Below are positions 1-7,886 of a stretch of 64,000 bases of DNA, one piece after another. The stretch lies in assembly GCF_029892285.1 (NCBI RefSeq), contig NZ_JARXVM010000008.1:167157-231156 (forward strand), given 5' to 3'. The DNA is from Rhizobium sp. SG_E_25_P2. GTDB lineage: Bacteria; Pseudomonadota; Alphaproteobacteria; Rhizobiales; Rhizobiaceae. The notes below the pieces were generated by a model that saw only the letters and a list, made by a program, of their open reading frames with translations, was not told where the DNA came from and did no database searches. Position 1 is the first letter of the stretch, and every line of letters begins with the position of its first letter. The position numbers and the translations under genes were made by a program.

Positions 1-1082
1 CGGCGATAGCCGAGATGTCGCTTGCGCTCCGCAAAAGTCGTCACCAATGGCAAGAGGCCGAGCATCTCGTGCTGGCGCCCCTCGGCGTCGATCAGGCCCT
101 CGCCCAGCGCCATATAGCCTCCACATTCGCCATAGATCACCGCGCCCGCCGCCGCACGCGTCGCCATGCCCGCCTTGAAGCGGGCGGCGGCGGCCAAGCG
201 GCCGGCATGCAATTCCGGATAGCCGCCGGGCAGATAGACGGCGTCGGCATCCTCATCAGGGGCTTCGTCCGCAAGCGGCGAGAAGAAACGGATTTCTGCG
301 CCCTCGGCCCGCCACCCATCGAGAAGATGCGGATAGGAGAAGGCGAACGCCTCGTCGCGCGCCACTGCGATCCTCTGACCGAGCGGCGGAATACGGCAGA
401 CGATCGCCTCGGCCGCAGCCGTCGGACGCTGAGCGAGCCTGAGCAGCGCGTCGAGATCCACGCGCTCCGCGACCCTTTCCGCAGCGTAATCCATGAAAGC
501 GTCGATCGCGCCGATCTCGCCCGCCTGCACCAGTCCGAGATGCCGTTCCGGCAGGCTGAGCTGCTTGTCGGACGGCATCACGCCGAGAATGGGAATATCG
601 AGCCCTTCAAGCCCGTTGCGCAACAATCGCTCATGCCGGGGGCTGCCGACCCGGTTGAGGATGAGGCCGGCAATCCTGACGTCTGGATCATGCGTCGCGT
701 AGCCGCGCACCAGCGCGCCGACCGATTGCGACATGCGTCCGCAATCGACCACGAACACCACGTTCAGGCCCAGCATTTTCGCCAGATGGGCGGGAGAGCC
801 GACACCATCAGCGGCGCTGTCGAACAGGCCCATCATCGCTTCGATGATCAGTGGTCCCGACGACGCCTGCCGAAGCAGCAATTCGGGCCGCATGGCCCAG
901 GGGTCGAAATTCACGCAAGGGCCGCCGGATGCGATAGCGTGGAAAGCGGGGTCGATGTAATCGGGGCCGGCCTTGCCGGCATTCACCGTGACGCCGCGAC
1001 GCTTCAGCGCCCTGAGCAGGCCGAAGGTGATCGTGGTTTTGCCCGATCCCGACGACGGCGCCGCGATCAGAAGACCGCTCAT
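1..1082 (-). CDS. cobB: Cobyrinate a,c-diamide synthase CobB (3' part outside window)
   Basis: Amidates the a and c side chains of (hydrogeno)cobyrinic acid, using glutamine and ATP, in cytoplasmic cobalamin synthesis. Reading the minus strand from the ATG at 1082 gives MSGLLIAAPSSGSGKTT, a P-loop of the CobB/CobQ dethiobiotin-synthetase-like domain, then a region with NAGKAGPDYIDPAFH and, near the visible end, the class I glutamine amidotransferase segment with YGECGGYMALGEGL, whose Cys is the predicted nucleophile. About 360 residues are visible and the frame is open to base 1, so the C-terminus with the amidotransferase His is missing. The start overlaps the cobA stop (ATGA), so the two are translationally coupled. 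CobQ, the related enzyme for the other amides, is encoded separately at 17.3 kb. Confidence 0.93.
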   Translation of the reverse strand, partial: MSGLLIAAPSSGSGKTTITFGLLRALKRRGVTVNAGKAGPDYIDPAFHAIASGGPCVNFDPWAMRPELLLRQASSGPLIIEAMMGLFDSAADGVGSPAHLAKMLGLNVVFVVDCGRMSQSVGALVRGYATHDPDVRIAGLILNRVGSPRHERLLRNGLEGLDIPILGVMPSDKQLSLPERHLGLVQAGEIGAIDAFMDYAAERVAERVDLDALLRLAQRPTAAAEAIVCRIPPLGQRIAVARDEAFAFSYPHLLDGWRAEGAEIRFFSPLADEAPDEDADAVYLPGGYPELHAGRLAAAARFKAGMATRAAAGAVIYGECGGYMALGEGLIDAEGRQHEMLGLLPLVTTFAERKRHLGYR

Positions 1083-1918
1083 GCCGGATCCTTGAGGCCG
1101 ACAGGCCCAAGCGGATCGCCGACCAAAGTCCGTCCGGTCAGCGCGCCGAGCCAATCCAGCCCACCGCGCAGGCGCACGACTTCGCCAAGCACGATGATGG
1201 CCGGCGGTTCGATGCCGTTGGCCTTGATGACGCCGTCGGCATTAACCAGCGTCGTCTCATGCACTGTTTGCTGGCTTGTGGCGGCGTTGCAGACGATCGC
1301 CACGGGCTCCAACGGCTTGCGACCGGCGGCGATCAACTTGCGGGCGATTTCGGCCATATGTTTCATCGCCATATACATGACAATTACGGGCGAGCCGCGC
1401 CCGACCGCCTCCCAGTCGATCCTGTCAGGCACGATGCCCGAAGAATCATGGCCTGTGAGGAAGGTGACGGTGTGATTGACCTCGCGATGGGTCACCGGAA
1501 TGCCGGCATAAGCGAGCCCGCCGATCCCTGCTGTCACGCCCGGCACGATGCGGAAATCGACGCCGTGATCCACCAGCGTCAGCGCCTCTTCGCCGCCGCG
1601 CCCGAACACGAAGGGATCGCCACCCTTCAGGCGCAGCACGCGCTTGCCCTGCTTGGCGAGATCGACGAGACGAAGAGAAATGTCGCGCTGCTTGGCCGAT
1701 GGCTTGCCGCCGCGTTTGCCGGCATATTCGAGTTCGGCTCCGGCATGGGCGAATTTGAGGCAGGATTCGTCGACGAGCGCGTCATAGACGATCACATCGG
1801 CCTCGCGCAGCGCCTTGACGGCGAGCAGCGTCAACAGGCCGGGATCGCCGGGACCGGCGCCCGTGAGCCAAACGGTTCCGGGCAGGAATGCCGGCAAATG
1901 CGAAAAGAGTTCGTCCAT
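1079..1918 (-). CDS. cobA: Uroporphyrinogen-III C-methyltransferase (SUMT)
   Basis: Transfers two methyl groups from S-adenosylmethionine to uroporphyrinogen III to make precorrin-2, the branch point toward cobalamin and siroheme. The 279-residue protein has the glycine-rich SAM motif VWLTGAGPGDPGLLTLLA near residue 17, the family segment VYDALVDESCL, RLKGGDPFVFGRGGEE and the PGVTAGIGG motif followed by GIPVTHRE. The length fits a stand-alone SUMT, not the longer CysG fusion with a siroheme synthase domain. It overlaps cobB by four bases and is first in that pair; roughly 660 bases without a gene lie upstream, separating it from the nucleotidyltransferase gene. Confidence 0.95.
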   Translation of the reverse strand: MDELFSHLPAFLPGTVWLTGAGPGDPGLLTLLAVKALREADVIVYDALVDESCLKFAHAGAELEYAGKRGGKPSAKQRDISLRLVDLAKQGKRVLRLKGGDPFVFGRGGEEALTLVDHGVDFRIVPGVTAGIGGLAYAGIPVTHREVNHTVTFLTGHDSSGIVPDRIDWEAVGRGSPVIVMYMAMKHMAEIARKLIAAGRKPLEPVAIVCNAATSQQTVHETTLVNADGVIKANGIEPPAIIVLGEVVRLRGGLDWLGALTGRTLVGDPLGPVGLKDPA

Positions 1919-2174
1919 CCCTGCTTCCTAAAGCGCCTCGGCGCCATTTGCAATCGAGCCACCGTCATTGAACCGTCACATGGGCCGCGCCCGCATATCT
2001 CTCCACACTAACGCGTTCACGTCCGCGCCGCCTAGCCCCTTTGCGACAGTCCGTTCGTCGTTCACGCAACAGGAGGAGGTGCGGCGTTTTCAGGTGGAGT
2101 GGAAGAAGGGTGATTCCAAACGAAAGGAAATTCGGGTAAACTGCTGATTTTTTTGGTCTTTAGCGCACACCGCG

Positions 2175-2292
2175 CTGCACTCTTCATCCGACTGCCGCCA
2201 CCTTCGCCACGCATGACAGGGAGAAGTGCGAATGTGGCAAGGTCGGCGCCCCATCCTCCTTGGTCTTGGCGGCCCGAACCTAAGATTTTGGC
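2175..2292 (-). repeat. Degenerate copy of a rhizobial palindromic repeat
   Basis: Read on the minus strand this copy runs CCAAAATCTTAGGTTCG, then a decayed palindrome, then GGCGAAGGTGGCGGCAGTCG. It matches in order and spacing the better-preserved plus-strand copy at 3344-3425 (CAAAATCCCAGGTTCGAGCC through GGTGGCGGCAGCCGGATGAG). The two copies are therefore in opposite orientation and enclose the nucleotidyltransferase gene. The core resembles the Hyphomicrobiales intergenic palindrome with a CCACCTT/AAGGTGG stem. Confidence 0.6.
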
Positions 2293-2444
2293 CGACGCGA
2301 CGAACAAACGTGGAAACCATAACTATAGGCGGCGTCCGCGTCCGCTTGTGGCAGAATGGCAAAATTAACCCTAATGTGACGGAAGGGAACGCCACATTCG
2401 ACTGTCACTGTTAGCCACACCAAAATGCGCCACAGGTTGGAATC

Positions 2445-2560
2445 CTGTCGCAAAAATCTCCTGCAATTCACTCAATTTTGCGAGCGAGTTTTGCAACAAA
2501 AATTCTCGACTGATTTCAACGAACGGCTGATACGCTGACAAATCAGGATTTTTGCGACAG
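2445..2560. repeat. Inverted pair of CTGTCGCAAAAATC motifs
   Basis: The 14-base motif at 2445-2458 is matched exactly, in inverted orientation, at 2547-2560. An 11-base direct copy (CTGTCGCAAAA) recurs at 3271-3281 on the other side of the nucleotidyltransferase gene and is again followed by an ATTTTGCG string. Such a set could be the remains of element termini or an operator; neither is proven. Confidence 0.55.
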
Positions 2561-2580
2561 ACCGAGGGATAAGCGGACGG

Positions 2581-3186
2581 TCAGCTGGATTGAAGTTCTT
2601 GAATCCAAGTATGCCCCGGATGCAGCACCTCCAGCCATCGACAGAGGGCGAATTTCTCGTTGAATTCGAGGCGAGGTAAGGCGTTGCGGAAGTCCCGATG
2701 ATCTTTCTCGCGGGCGTGCCTAGCTTTGAAGAGCAGGACGATATGCGGCGCCAGATATCGGATGCCGCCGGCTGTTGCGCGTATGGCTTTGGCTCTCGGA
2801 AGAGTGAAGGATGGATCGCGCTTGTAGACCCACATGTCCGACGAACCCCGATCGACCATCATGTCGACGCGCCAGCGCCCGGCGCCAACATCCGCGCCCC
2901 AGTGCTGCCAAACATCCGTGGGCAGCGGTTCCACTAGAGGGATATGGTCAAGTTTGCCATCCTTCGCGGTGAAGAATTCCAGATCCGACAGGACGCCGCG
3001 ATAGCGTTGGGCCTGGCAGGCAAGTACCGAGAACTCCAAGTCTTCATGCGCACGGGTCGGCTCACCGTGCCAAAGATCCAGGGCCCAGCCGCCTACGACA
3101 TACCAGTCGGTGTCTGATACGCCGAGACGGGCAAACAATTCATCCGGGGACCATGGTTCCCAAGCGTCATCTGGTGGTGGCTGCAA
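2581..3186 (-). CDS. Nucleotidyltransferase of the aminoglycoside 2''-adenylyltransferase-like type
   Basis: A 201-residue protein of the polymerase-beta-like nucleotidyltransferase fold. The N-terminal third has WYVVGGWALDLWHGEPTRAH followed by EDLEFSV, which is the GGxALxL...TRxHxDxE pattern of AadB/LinB-type enzymes: the Asp/Glu pair should bind Mg2+. A second acidic strand lies at RWRVDMMVD. The family adenylylates aminoglycosides or lincosamides, but many genomic homologues have no known substrate, so a resistance role is only a possibility. The gene stands alone between two opposed palindromic repeats and has no functional link to its cobalamin neighbours, which suggests it arrived by transfer. 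Confidence 0.72.
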   Translation of the reverse strand: MQPPPDDAWEPWSPDELFARLGVSDTDWYVVGGWALDLWHGEPTRAHEDLEFSVLACQAQRYRGVLSDLEFFTAKDGKLDHIPLVEPLPTDVWQHWGADVGAGRWRVDMMVDRGSSDMWVYKRDPSFTLPRAKAIRATAGGIRYLAPHIVLLFKARHAREKDHRDFRNALPRLEFNEKFALCRWLEVLHPGHTWIQELQSS

Positions 3187-3493
3187 TGAAGCGGTGCTCC
3201 TGAACGGACGAAAACGCCTGATACTTCAACTGATCCCCCATGTTCAATAGCGGCTTTGGGCTCAAACTGGCTGTCGCAAAACTCCCAATTAAAATTTCAA
3301 TTTTGCGCCTGATATTTGCAACGCAAGACACAGGCGCCCACGACCATCAAAATCCCAGGTTCGAGCCGACTGGGCCACCTTCGCCCCGCATGCGCGGGGG
3401 AAAGGTGGCGGCAGCCGGATGAGGGGCCGGGGACGCCACAATGAAAATATCCCCGCAGCCCAAAAAGCGCAGGCGCGCTTGGGGAGCCGGATT
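3187..3493. other. Intergenic gap holding repeats
   Basis: No gene is supported between the nucleotidyltransferase and the nucleoside hydrolase. The gap holds the CTGTCGCAAAA motif copy (3271-3281) and the intact palindromic repeat (3344-3425). Confidence 0.6.
3344..3425 (+). repeat. Palindromic intergenic repeat (Hyphomicrobiales type)
   Basis: The core at 3375-3408 is a near-perfect palindrome: CCACCTT, CG, CCCCGC, ATGC, GCGGGG, GA, AAGGTGG. It is followed by GGCAGCCGGATGAGGGGC. This arrangement is a common dispersed palindrome in rhizobia and relatives. A degenerate copy in opposite orientation is at 2175-2292. Confidence 0.75.
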
Positions 3494-4444
3494 TCAAGTC
3501 CGGACCAGCGTCTCGCACACAAGCGTCATCGCGCCTTCGGCATCGATGCCGACGCAGCCGAGCTGGCTTTTCTGGCCGTCCCAGGCGCTCGGGCCAAAAC
3601 CCATGCCGTCGGGCTTCTGCATGGTCTTGCCTTCGCCCAGGCCTTCGGTGAAGACGCGGATCACGCCGGAGCGGGTGGTGAACAATTCGGGGGCGACGAC
3701 ATAGAGGCAGGCGCAGGTGTCGTGCACCACCATCGAATCCTTGAAATGGCCGTCGTAGAAATCGATGTAGAACTGGCTCAGACGGTCGAGCAGCTTGACG
3801 GCGTCGTCGCCCTGACGGGCGAGGTCGCCGAGCTGGCTGCGGCTCATCACCAGCTTCAACGTCACGTCGAGCGGCACCAGCACGACATCCCAGGGCGCGA
3901 TCATCACTGCGTCGGCCGCAGCCGCGTCGCCGTGGATATTGGCTTCAGCGGCGGGCGTGACATTGCCGGGAACATCGAGCGCGCCGCCCATAATCACCAC
4001 CTGCTTGACGAGGCCTGTGATCTCAGGCGCTTTTTTCAGCGCATTGGCGAGATTGGTCATGCGGCCCACGGCCACCAGCGTCACCTCGCCCGGATTCGCC
4101 TTCACCGTCTCGATGATGAAATCTTCGGCCGCGCGCGGGTCGAGAGGAACGTCGGAGACGTCGGGCACGCCGATATTGCCGAGCCCGTCATCGCCATGGA
4201 TATGCTTGGGGTAAGGATGAACCTCTTCGCCTGGCAGATATTTGACGCCCGCGCCTTTGGCGACGGGGGCGGCGATCTTCCATTCACGCTTGAGATAGAG
4301 CGCGTTGCGCGTCGTCGTCTCGATTGCGGCGTTGCCGAAGGTGGTGGTCACACCGATCAGGTCGATGTCGGGATGTTTCTCCAGCAACAACAGCGCCATC
4401 GCGTCGTCGACGCCCGGATCCGTGTCGAATATCACCTTATGCAT
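3494..4444 (-). CDS. Nucleoside hydrolase (IunH family)
   Basis: Hydrolyses the N-glycosidic bond of ribonucleosides to free base and ribose in nucleoside salvage. The start at 4444 (MHKVIFDTDPGVDDAMA) is preferred over an upstream Met because of the AAAGAGG ribosome-binding site just before it. Residues 6-13 form the family DTDPGVDD motif that chelates Ca2+. Downstream are VTLVAVGRMTNLA, the IMGGALDVPGN segment, EANIHGDAAAAD and a C-terminal HDTCACLY segment containing the expected Asp ligand. At 316 residues it is full length. The purine or pyrimidine preference cannot be read. It lies between cobE and the nucleotidyltransferase gene with no evident link to cobalamin. Confidence 0.92.
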   Translation of the reverse strand: MHKVIFDTDPGVDDAMALLLLEKHPDIDLIGVTTTFGNAAIETTTRNALYLKREWKIAAPVAKGAGVKYLPGEEVHPYPKHIHGDDGLGNIGVPDVSDVPLDPRAAEDFIIETVKANPGEVTLVAVGRMTNLANALKKAPEITGLVKQVVIMGGALDVPGNVTPAAEANIHGDAAAADAVMIAPWDVVLVPLDVTLKLVMSRSQLGDLARQGDDAVKLLDRLSQFYIDFYDGHFKDSMVVHDTCACLYVVAPELFTTRSGVIRVFTEGLGEGKTMQKPDGMGFGPSAWDGQKSQLGCVGIDAEGAMTLVCETLVRT

Positions 4445-4520
4445 GCCTGACCTCTTTCTGTCGTCGTTTCCCGGCGAGCATTGGCAAAGGGCGAGCAAAA
4501 ACGCCAGCAATTTTTACCGA

Positions 4521-4910
4521 TCAGTCAAAAGACCGCGCCAGCGCCAGGGTCACGCGGCGCATCAGCCGTTTTTCAATCAGCAGTTCCGCCCCCTCTCCCG
4601 CCAGCGCAAGCGCTGCGGCTTCGGCGACGCCATGGCACCCCATCAGACGAAAGATGGTTTCGGACGGTTTTTTGAGACGCGGCGTCTCGCGCTCCAGCCG
4701 CTCGGCGGAGAACAACATGACGGGACGCCCAAACAGGGTCTCGACGCGACCCACAGCAGGGTGGTCGGCCCGGCGGTCGATCGTGCTGACACCAGCGAGA
4801 TCGGCCGGCGTCAGACCGAGTTCCGAGAACAGCTCGGCGATGGCGTCGACGGCGTCACCTGCCGCAGCGGCTTCCGACAAGCCGAAACCGAGCCAGAGCC
4901 GAGCCGCCAT
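4521..4910 (-). CDS. cobE: Cobalamin biosynthesis protein CobE (CbiG C-terminal family)
   Basis: A 129-residue protein matching the CobE/CbiG C-terminal domain, which acts around the precorrin ring-contraction steps; its exact role in aerobic organisms is unsettled. The start MAARLWLGFGLS follows directly after the sulfotransferase stop. Family features are the N-terminal glycine-containing strand, ELGLTPADLAGVSTID, a central FGRPVMLFSAERL segment, and the C-terminal CHGVAEAAALALAG followed by LLIEKRLMRRVTLALAR. It is separated from cobA-cobB by the nucleoside hydrolase and nucleotidyltransferase genes. It is probably transcribed with the sulfotransferase gene upstream, from which it is one base apart. 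Confidence 0.82.
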   Translation of the reverse strand: MAARLWLGFGLSEAAAAGDAVDAIAELFSELGLTPADLAGVSTIDRRADHPAVGRVETLFGRPVMLFSAERLERETPRLKKPSETIFRLMGCHGVAEAAALALAGEGAELLIEKRLMRRVTLALARSFD

Positions 4911-4911
4911 G

Positions 4912-5841
4912 TCAGACTGCCGAACTGAGGGCCGGCTGCACCCGTCGCGGCGCAATGGCGTCGCGATCCGTCTGATAACGCGCCTTCAACGTCGCCGCCA
5001 TGTCTTCCGGCATCACCAGTTTCGGCGACCGCGAAAAACGTTCGAGCGGCAACAGCGCGTAACGCCGGCCGATCTGATGAATGCGCGCCCGCCAGCGTGG
5101 ATTGGGCGAAATCCGCGTCGCCAGCGCGCTCCAGCGCCGATAGCGCTCCACCATGCCGGAGCCGATGGAGATATTCTTGTTGGGCAATTCGCGACCCTTG
5201 TCGCCGAGCGCGGCCATCACATCCGGAAACATTGTCCGGAGAAACCCGATGGGATCGGCGATCATGTCGGCATGGTCGAAAATGCCGACCCGGCCAGGCT
5301 CGAAATGCCGGCGCAGCGCCGAAACGGGCGCTTCCCAACTCATGCCCTTGAAATCATAGCCGCGTAGAAACTCCGAAAAGCGCATGGCGCTGCCCATGCG
5401 CACCTGCTGCACATACCAGGACGGCAGGAAACCCGCATAGTCGCGGATCACGAAGCGGACATCAACATCGTAATCCTGCAGCGCCAGATGCAGGCGCTCG
5501 GCCCGCTCTTCGGCGCTTTCATAGAATTTCCGTCTCGGCCCCATGAAGGGTTTGCCAAGCAAGTTCTCGTTGGAGATGATCAGCGTATGACAGCCGGTTT
5601 CGGCGCGAATCTGCTCGATCACTTCGCCGATTCGAAAACGATAGGCCTGATTGTCGTTTTCCGGCTTCGACATTTCGCCGAGCAGGATGCGGATATCGTC
5701 CTTGACCCGCTTTTTGCGCGACACCGCGGGACAGTAAAATCCCTTTTCCAACAGGAGCGGTCGGTTGGCGTAAAGCAGGTGCTGGAAACTCGTGGATCCC
5801 GTCTTGGGCGCCCCGCAATGCAGGATGATCCTGGCCTTCAT
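4912..5841 (-). CDS. Sulfotransferase-like protein
   Basis: A 309-residue protein opening with ARIILHCGAPKTGSTSFQHLL, the 5'-phosphosulfate-binding loop of PAPS-dependent sulfotransferases (residues about 3-20). A later FVIRDYAGFLPSWYVQQVRMG segment resembles the 3'-phosphate-binding region (R...S). The acceptor cannot be told from sequence; carbohydrate or lipid acceptors are typical of bacterial homologues. It has no signal peptide or membrane segment, so it is cytoplasmic or peripheral. It is followed after one base by cobE, an odd partner, which suggests the cob locus has been rearranged here. Confidence 0.78.
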   Translation of the reverse strand: MKARIILHCGAPKTGSTSFQHLLYANRPLLLEKGFYCPAVSRKKRVKDDIRILLGEMSKPENDNQAYRFRIGEVIEQIRAETGCHTLIISNENLLGKPFMGPRRKFYESAEERAERLHLALQDYDVDVRFVIRDYAGFLPSWYVQQVRMGSAMRFSEFLRGYDFKGMSWEAPVSALRRHFEPGRVGIFDHADMIADPIGFLRTMFPDVMAALGDKGRELPNKNISIGSGMVERYRRWSALATRISPNPRWRARIHQIGRRYALLPLERFSRSPKLVMPEDMAATLKARYQTDRDAIAPRRVQPALSSAV

Positions 5842-5993
5842 TCACATCGTCTTTCCTATTCCAGTGTGGCGCTTTTGACACCGGTCAGGCGCCGGGGTCA
5901 AGAGAAAGCCGGTTTCCTCCTCCGACACGGTGAACGCGCTTGAAACGGCTCGTCGCGGGTGGCATGGGACGGACAGCCACAGGATGTACATCT

Positions 5994-6779
5994 TTGCCCG
6001 AAATCACGCTTGCTCTCCTCGCCTTTCTGTTCGCCGCCGCCTTCCTCGCCGGCTTCATCGACGCCATCGCCGGCGGCGGCGGCATGATCACCGTGCCGGC
6101 CATGCTGATCGCCGGCTTTGCGCCGATCGAAACGCTCGGCACCAACAAGCTGCAGTCGCTGTTCGGCTCAGGTTCGGCGACACTGGCCTATGCGCGCGGC
6201 GGCCATGTCGAGCTGAAGACGCAATTGCCGATGGCGCTGATGTCGGCGCTCGGGGCGGCGCTCGGCGCTGTGCTCACCACCTTCATTCCGGGCGATGTGC
6301 TGAAAGCGCTGATGCCGCTTCTGTTGATCGCCATCGCGCTCTATTTCGGCTTCAAGCCGAGGATCAGCGACGACGACCAGCATCGCCGCATCACCCCCTT
6401 CCTGTTCGGGCTGACCATCGTGCCGCTGATCGGCTTTTACGACGGCGTGTTCGGCCCCGGCACCGGCTCCTTTTTCATGCTGGCCTTCGTGACGCTGGCC
6501 GGTTTCGGCCTGCTCAAGGCCACGGCGCATACCAAAATGCTGAACTTCGCCTCCAATATCGGCGCCTTCCTCGTCTTCGCGATCTCCGGCGTGATCTCCT
6601 GGAAAACCGGCCTGGTGATGGGCGCAGGTCAGTTTCTCGGCGCCCAGCTCGGCTCGAAGCTCGCGATGAGAAGCGGCGCAAAGATCATCAAGCCGCTGCT
6701 TGTGGTCACCTGCATCGCGCTGGCGGTCAAGCTTCTGTCCGACCCCGCCAATCCTGTCAGGATCTGGCTGGGAGTTTGA
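5994..6779 (+). CDS. TSUP family permease (TauE/SafE-like)
   Basis: An integral membrane protein of about 261 residues related to sulfite/sulfoacetate exporters and other TSUP anion transporters. The first membrane segment carries FLAGFIDAIAGGGGMITVPAML, and the second half has the internal repeat around IGFYDGVFGPGTGSFFM, both TSUP hallmarks. A TTG start at 5994 with AGGA eight bases upstream puts the start right before the first membrane helix; an in-frame ATG at 5940 would add 18 residues of doubtful value. It is divergent from the sulfotransferase gene, which makes a sulfur-related substrate attractive but unproven. Confidence 0.88.
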   Translation: MPEITLALLAFLFAAAFLAGFIDAIAGGGGMITVPAMLIAGFAPIETLGTNKLQSLFGSGSATLAYARGGHVELKTQLPMALMSALGAALGAVLTTFIPGDVLKALMPLLLIAIALYFGFKPRISDDDQHRRITPFLFGLTIVPLIGFYDGVFGPGTGSFFMLAFVTLAGFGLLKATAHTKMLNFASNIGAFLVFAISGVISWKTGLVMGAGQFLGAQLGSKLAMRSGAKIIKPLLVVTCIALAVKLLSDPANPVRIWLGV

Positions 6780-6793
6780 TTGCCGGAACAGCG

Positions 6794-6799
6794 TATAAT
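6794..6799 (+). promoter_or_regulatory. Candidate -10 box of parDE
   Basis: A perfect TATAAT stands 34 bases before the ParD-like start codon, in the gap after the TSUP gene. A good -35 at standard spacing was not evident, so only the -10 is proposed. Confidence 0.35.
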
Positions 6800-6832
6800 G
6801 CCTATATTGGCTGAGAATTCAGGGAGCGCGCC

Positions 6833-7093
6833 ATGCCCTTCACCATTCATCTCGACACAGAACTGAAAACCTTCGTTGACGAGGAGGTGAAATCTGGCCG
6901 TCATGAAAGCCCCGACGAAGTGATCAGCAACGCGCTCCGCGAGATGAAGCTGAGGCAGGAAGCGTTTACAGCGCTTCGCGCTCATGTTTCCCAAGGCGCG
7001 CTCGAGGCGGATCTGGGACATTTCGAAGACGACTTCGACCTCGAACAGCTCATCGCCGATCTTGATCACCATGGCGGTCAGGCCGCCGAATGA
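6833..7093 (+). CDS. parD: ParD-like antitoxin
   Basis: The DNA-binding antitoxin of a type II toxin-antitoxin pair, 86 residues. The N-terminus (MPFTIHLDTELKTFVDEEV) and RHESPDEVISNALREMKLR form the ribbon-helix-helix fold of the ParD/CC2985 family. The acidic C-terminus (HFEDDFDLEQLIADLD) should wrap the toxin. An AGGGAG ribosome-binding site precedes the ATG. It overlaps the toxin start by four bases (ATGA), the usual antitoxin-first order, and is expected to autoregulate the operon. Confidence 0.88.
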   Translation: MPFTIHLDTELKTFVDEEVKSGRHESPDEVISNALREMKLRQEAFTALRAHVSQGALEADLGHFEDDFDLEQLIADLDHHGGQAAE

Positions 7094-7383
7094 CGCGGTT
7101 CAGGCTGACCAGAACAGCGGCAGCCGATCTCAGGAGCATCGGCCATTACACCGAAGCGAAGTGGGGCAGGAAGCAGCGCAACGCCTATCTGCGGGCAATG
7201 AATGCGCGCTTTCTTTGGCTGGCCGAAAATCCTCATTTGGGTCGCCGGAGAGACGACGTGCGTGAAGGCTGTTTTTCGTTTGCGCAGGGACAGCACCTGA
7301 TATTCTACAGACTTGGCGCCGAGTGCATCGAGATCCTTCCCATTCCCCAAGCCCGCATGGACCATCCTTTGCGTGTTCCGTAG
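7090..7383 (+). CDS. parE: ParE-like toxin (RelE/ParE superfamily)
   Basis: A 97-residue toxin of the RelE/ParE fold. It begins TRFRLTRTAAADLRSIGHYTEAKWG, typical of ParE, and has FLWLAENPHLGRRRDDVREG followed by the basic/aromatic core HLIFYRLG and the C-terminal strand IEILPIPQARMD. ParE toxins inhibit DNA gyrase, while RelE relatives cleave mRNA; the sequence fits ParE better. It is translationally coupled to parD. The pair sits between the TSUP gene and the convergent merR gene and probably forms an independent addiction module. Confidence 0.87.
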   Translation: MTRFRLTRTAAADLRSIGHYTEAKWGRKQRNAYLRAMNARFLWLAENPHLGRRRDDVREGCFSFAQGQHLIFYRLGAECIEILPIPQARMDHPLRVP

Positions 7384-7394
7384 CGACCGTCGCC

Positions 7395-7817
7395 TCAATG
7401 CTCCCCGTGGCAGCGCCGATGATCGCTCAGCACCTCGATGATCCGGCACTCTCCCGCCGTCCCGCCCCGATGATCTGACAGCATCCGCTCCAGCTCCGCC
7501 TCCAGCCGTTTCAGTTTTTCGATCCGCCGCCTCACGTCGTCGAGACGGTCGCGGGCGATGGCGTCGGCGCGTGAGCAGGGCTTTTCCGGATGTTCCGACA
7601 AGTCGAGCAAGCCGCGGATCGCCTCGATCGAAAAGCCCATGTCACGGGCATGGGCGATGAAGCCGAGACGATCGCGCGCCGTCTCGCCATAGCGGCGCTG
7701 GCCACCCTCGCTGCGCGGCGGCGCCGTCATCAGGCCGATCTCCTCGTAATAGCGGATGGTGGGAACCTTGACGCCCGTCAATTTCGCCAGATCGCCGATC
7801 GAAAATTCTTTGAGCAT
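7395..7817 (-). CDS. MerR-family metal-responsive regulator
   Basis: A 140-residue transcription factor. The winged helix-turn-helix is KEFSIGDLAKLTGVKVPTIRYYEEIGLM at residues 3-30, followed by GGQRRYGE and a long dimerisation helix (RLDDVRRRIEKLKRLEAELERML). Cys residues in PCSRAD (about 80), GECRII (about 122) and the terminal HRRCHGEH resemble the metal site of ZntR/CadR-type sensors for divalent cations. It is divergent from a CDF transporter gene and faces a perfect dyad in a 19-bp-spaced promoter, so it most likely activates that exporter when a metal such as Zn, Cd or Co is in excess. Confidence 0.88.
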   Translation of the reverse strand: MLKEFSIGDLAKLTGVKVPTIRYYEEIGLMTAPPRSEGGQRRYGETARDRLGFIAHARDMGFSIEAIRGLLDLSEHPEKPCSRADAIARDRLDDVRRRIEKLKRLEAELERMLSDHRGGTAGECRIIEVLSDHRRCHGEH

Positions 7818-7821
7818 GCGC

Positions 7822-7852
7822 TTGACCCTCTAGTCACTAGAGGGATTATGGG
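7822..7852 (+). promoter_or_regulatory. MerR-type promoter/operator of the CDF exporter
   Basis: TTGACC (7822-7827) and TATGGG (7847-7852) are separated by 19 bases, the overlong spacing that requires a MerR activator to twist the DNA. The perfect palindrome CCCTCTAGT-C-ACTAGAGGG (7826-7844) fills the spacer. It lies between the divergent merR and CDF genes and should control both. Confidence 0.85.
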
Positions 7853-7886
7853 TAGCGTCCGCAGCAAATACAAGAGGAAGACCGAT

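Larger units (their letters stand above)
1919..2580. other. Gene-poor gap with degenerate palindromic repeat
   Basis: No credible gene lies between cobA and the nucleotidyltransferase gene. The stretch carries a degenerate palindromic element (about 2175-2292) and inverted copies of a CTGTCGCAAAAATC motif (2445-2458 and 2547-2560). Small open frames across it have no recognisable family, codon bias or good ribosome-binding site. It must hold the promoter of cobA-cobB, but no convincing -35/-10 pair or B12 box was seen. Confidence 0.6.

Noticed and set aside
15..1475. Long plus-strand open frame across cobB and cobA
   Set aside because: It is the antisense shadow of two well-supported minus-strand genes, has no family resemblance and is rich in Arg/His as shadows of high-GC genes are.
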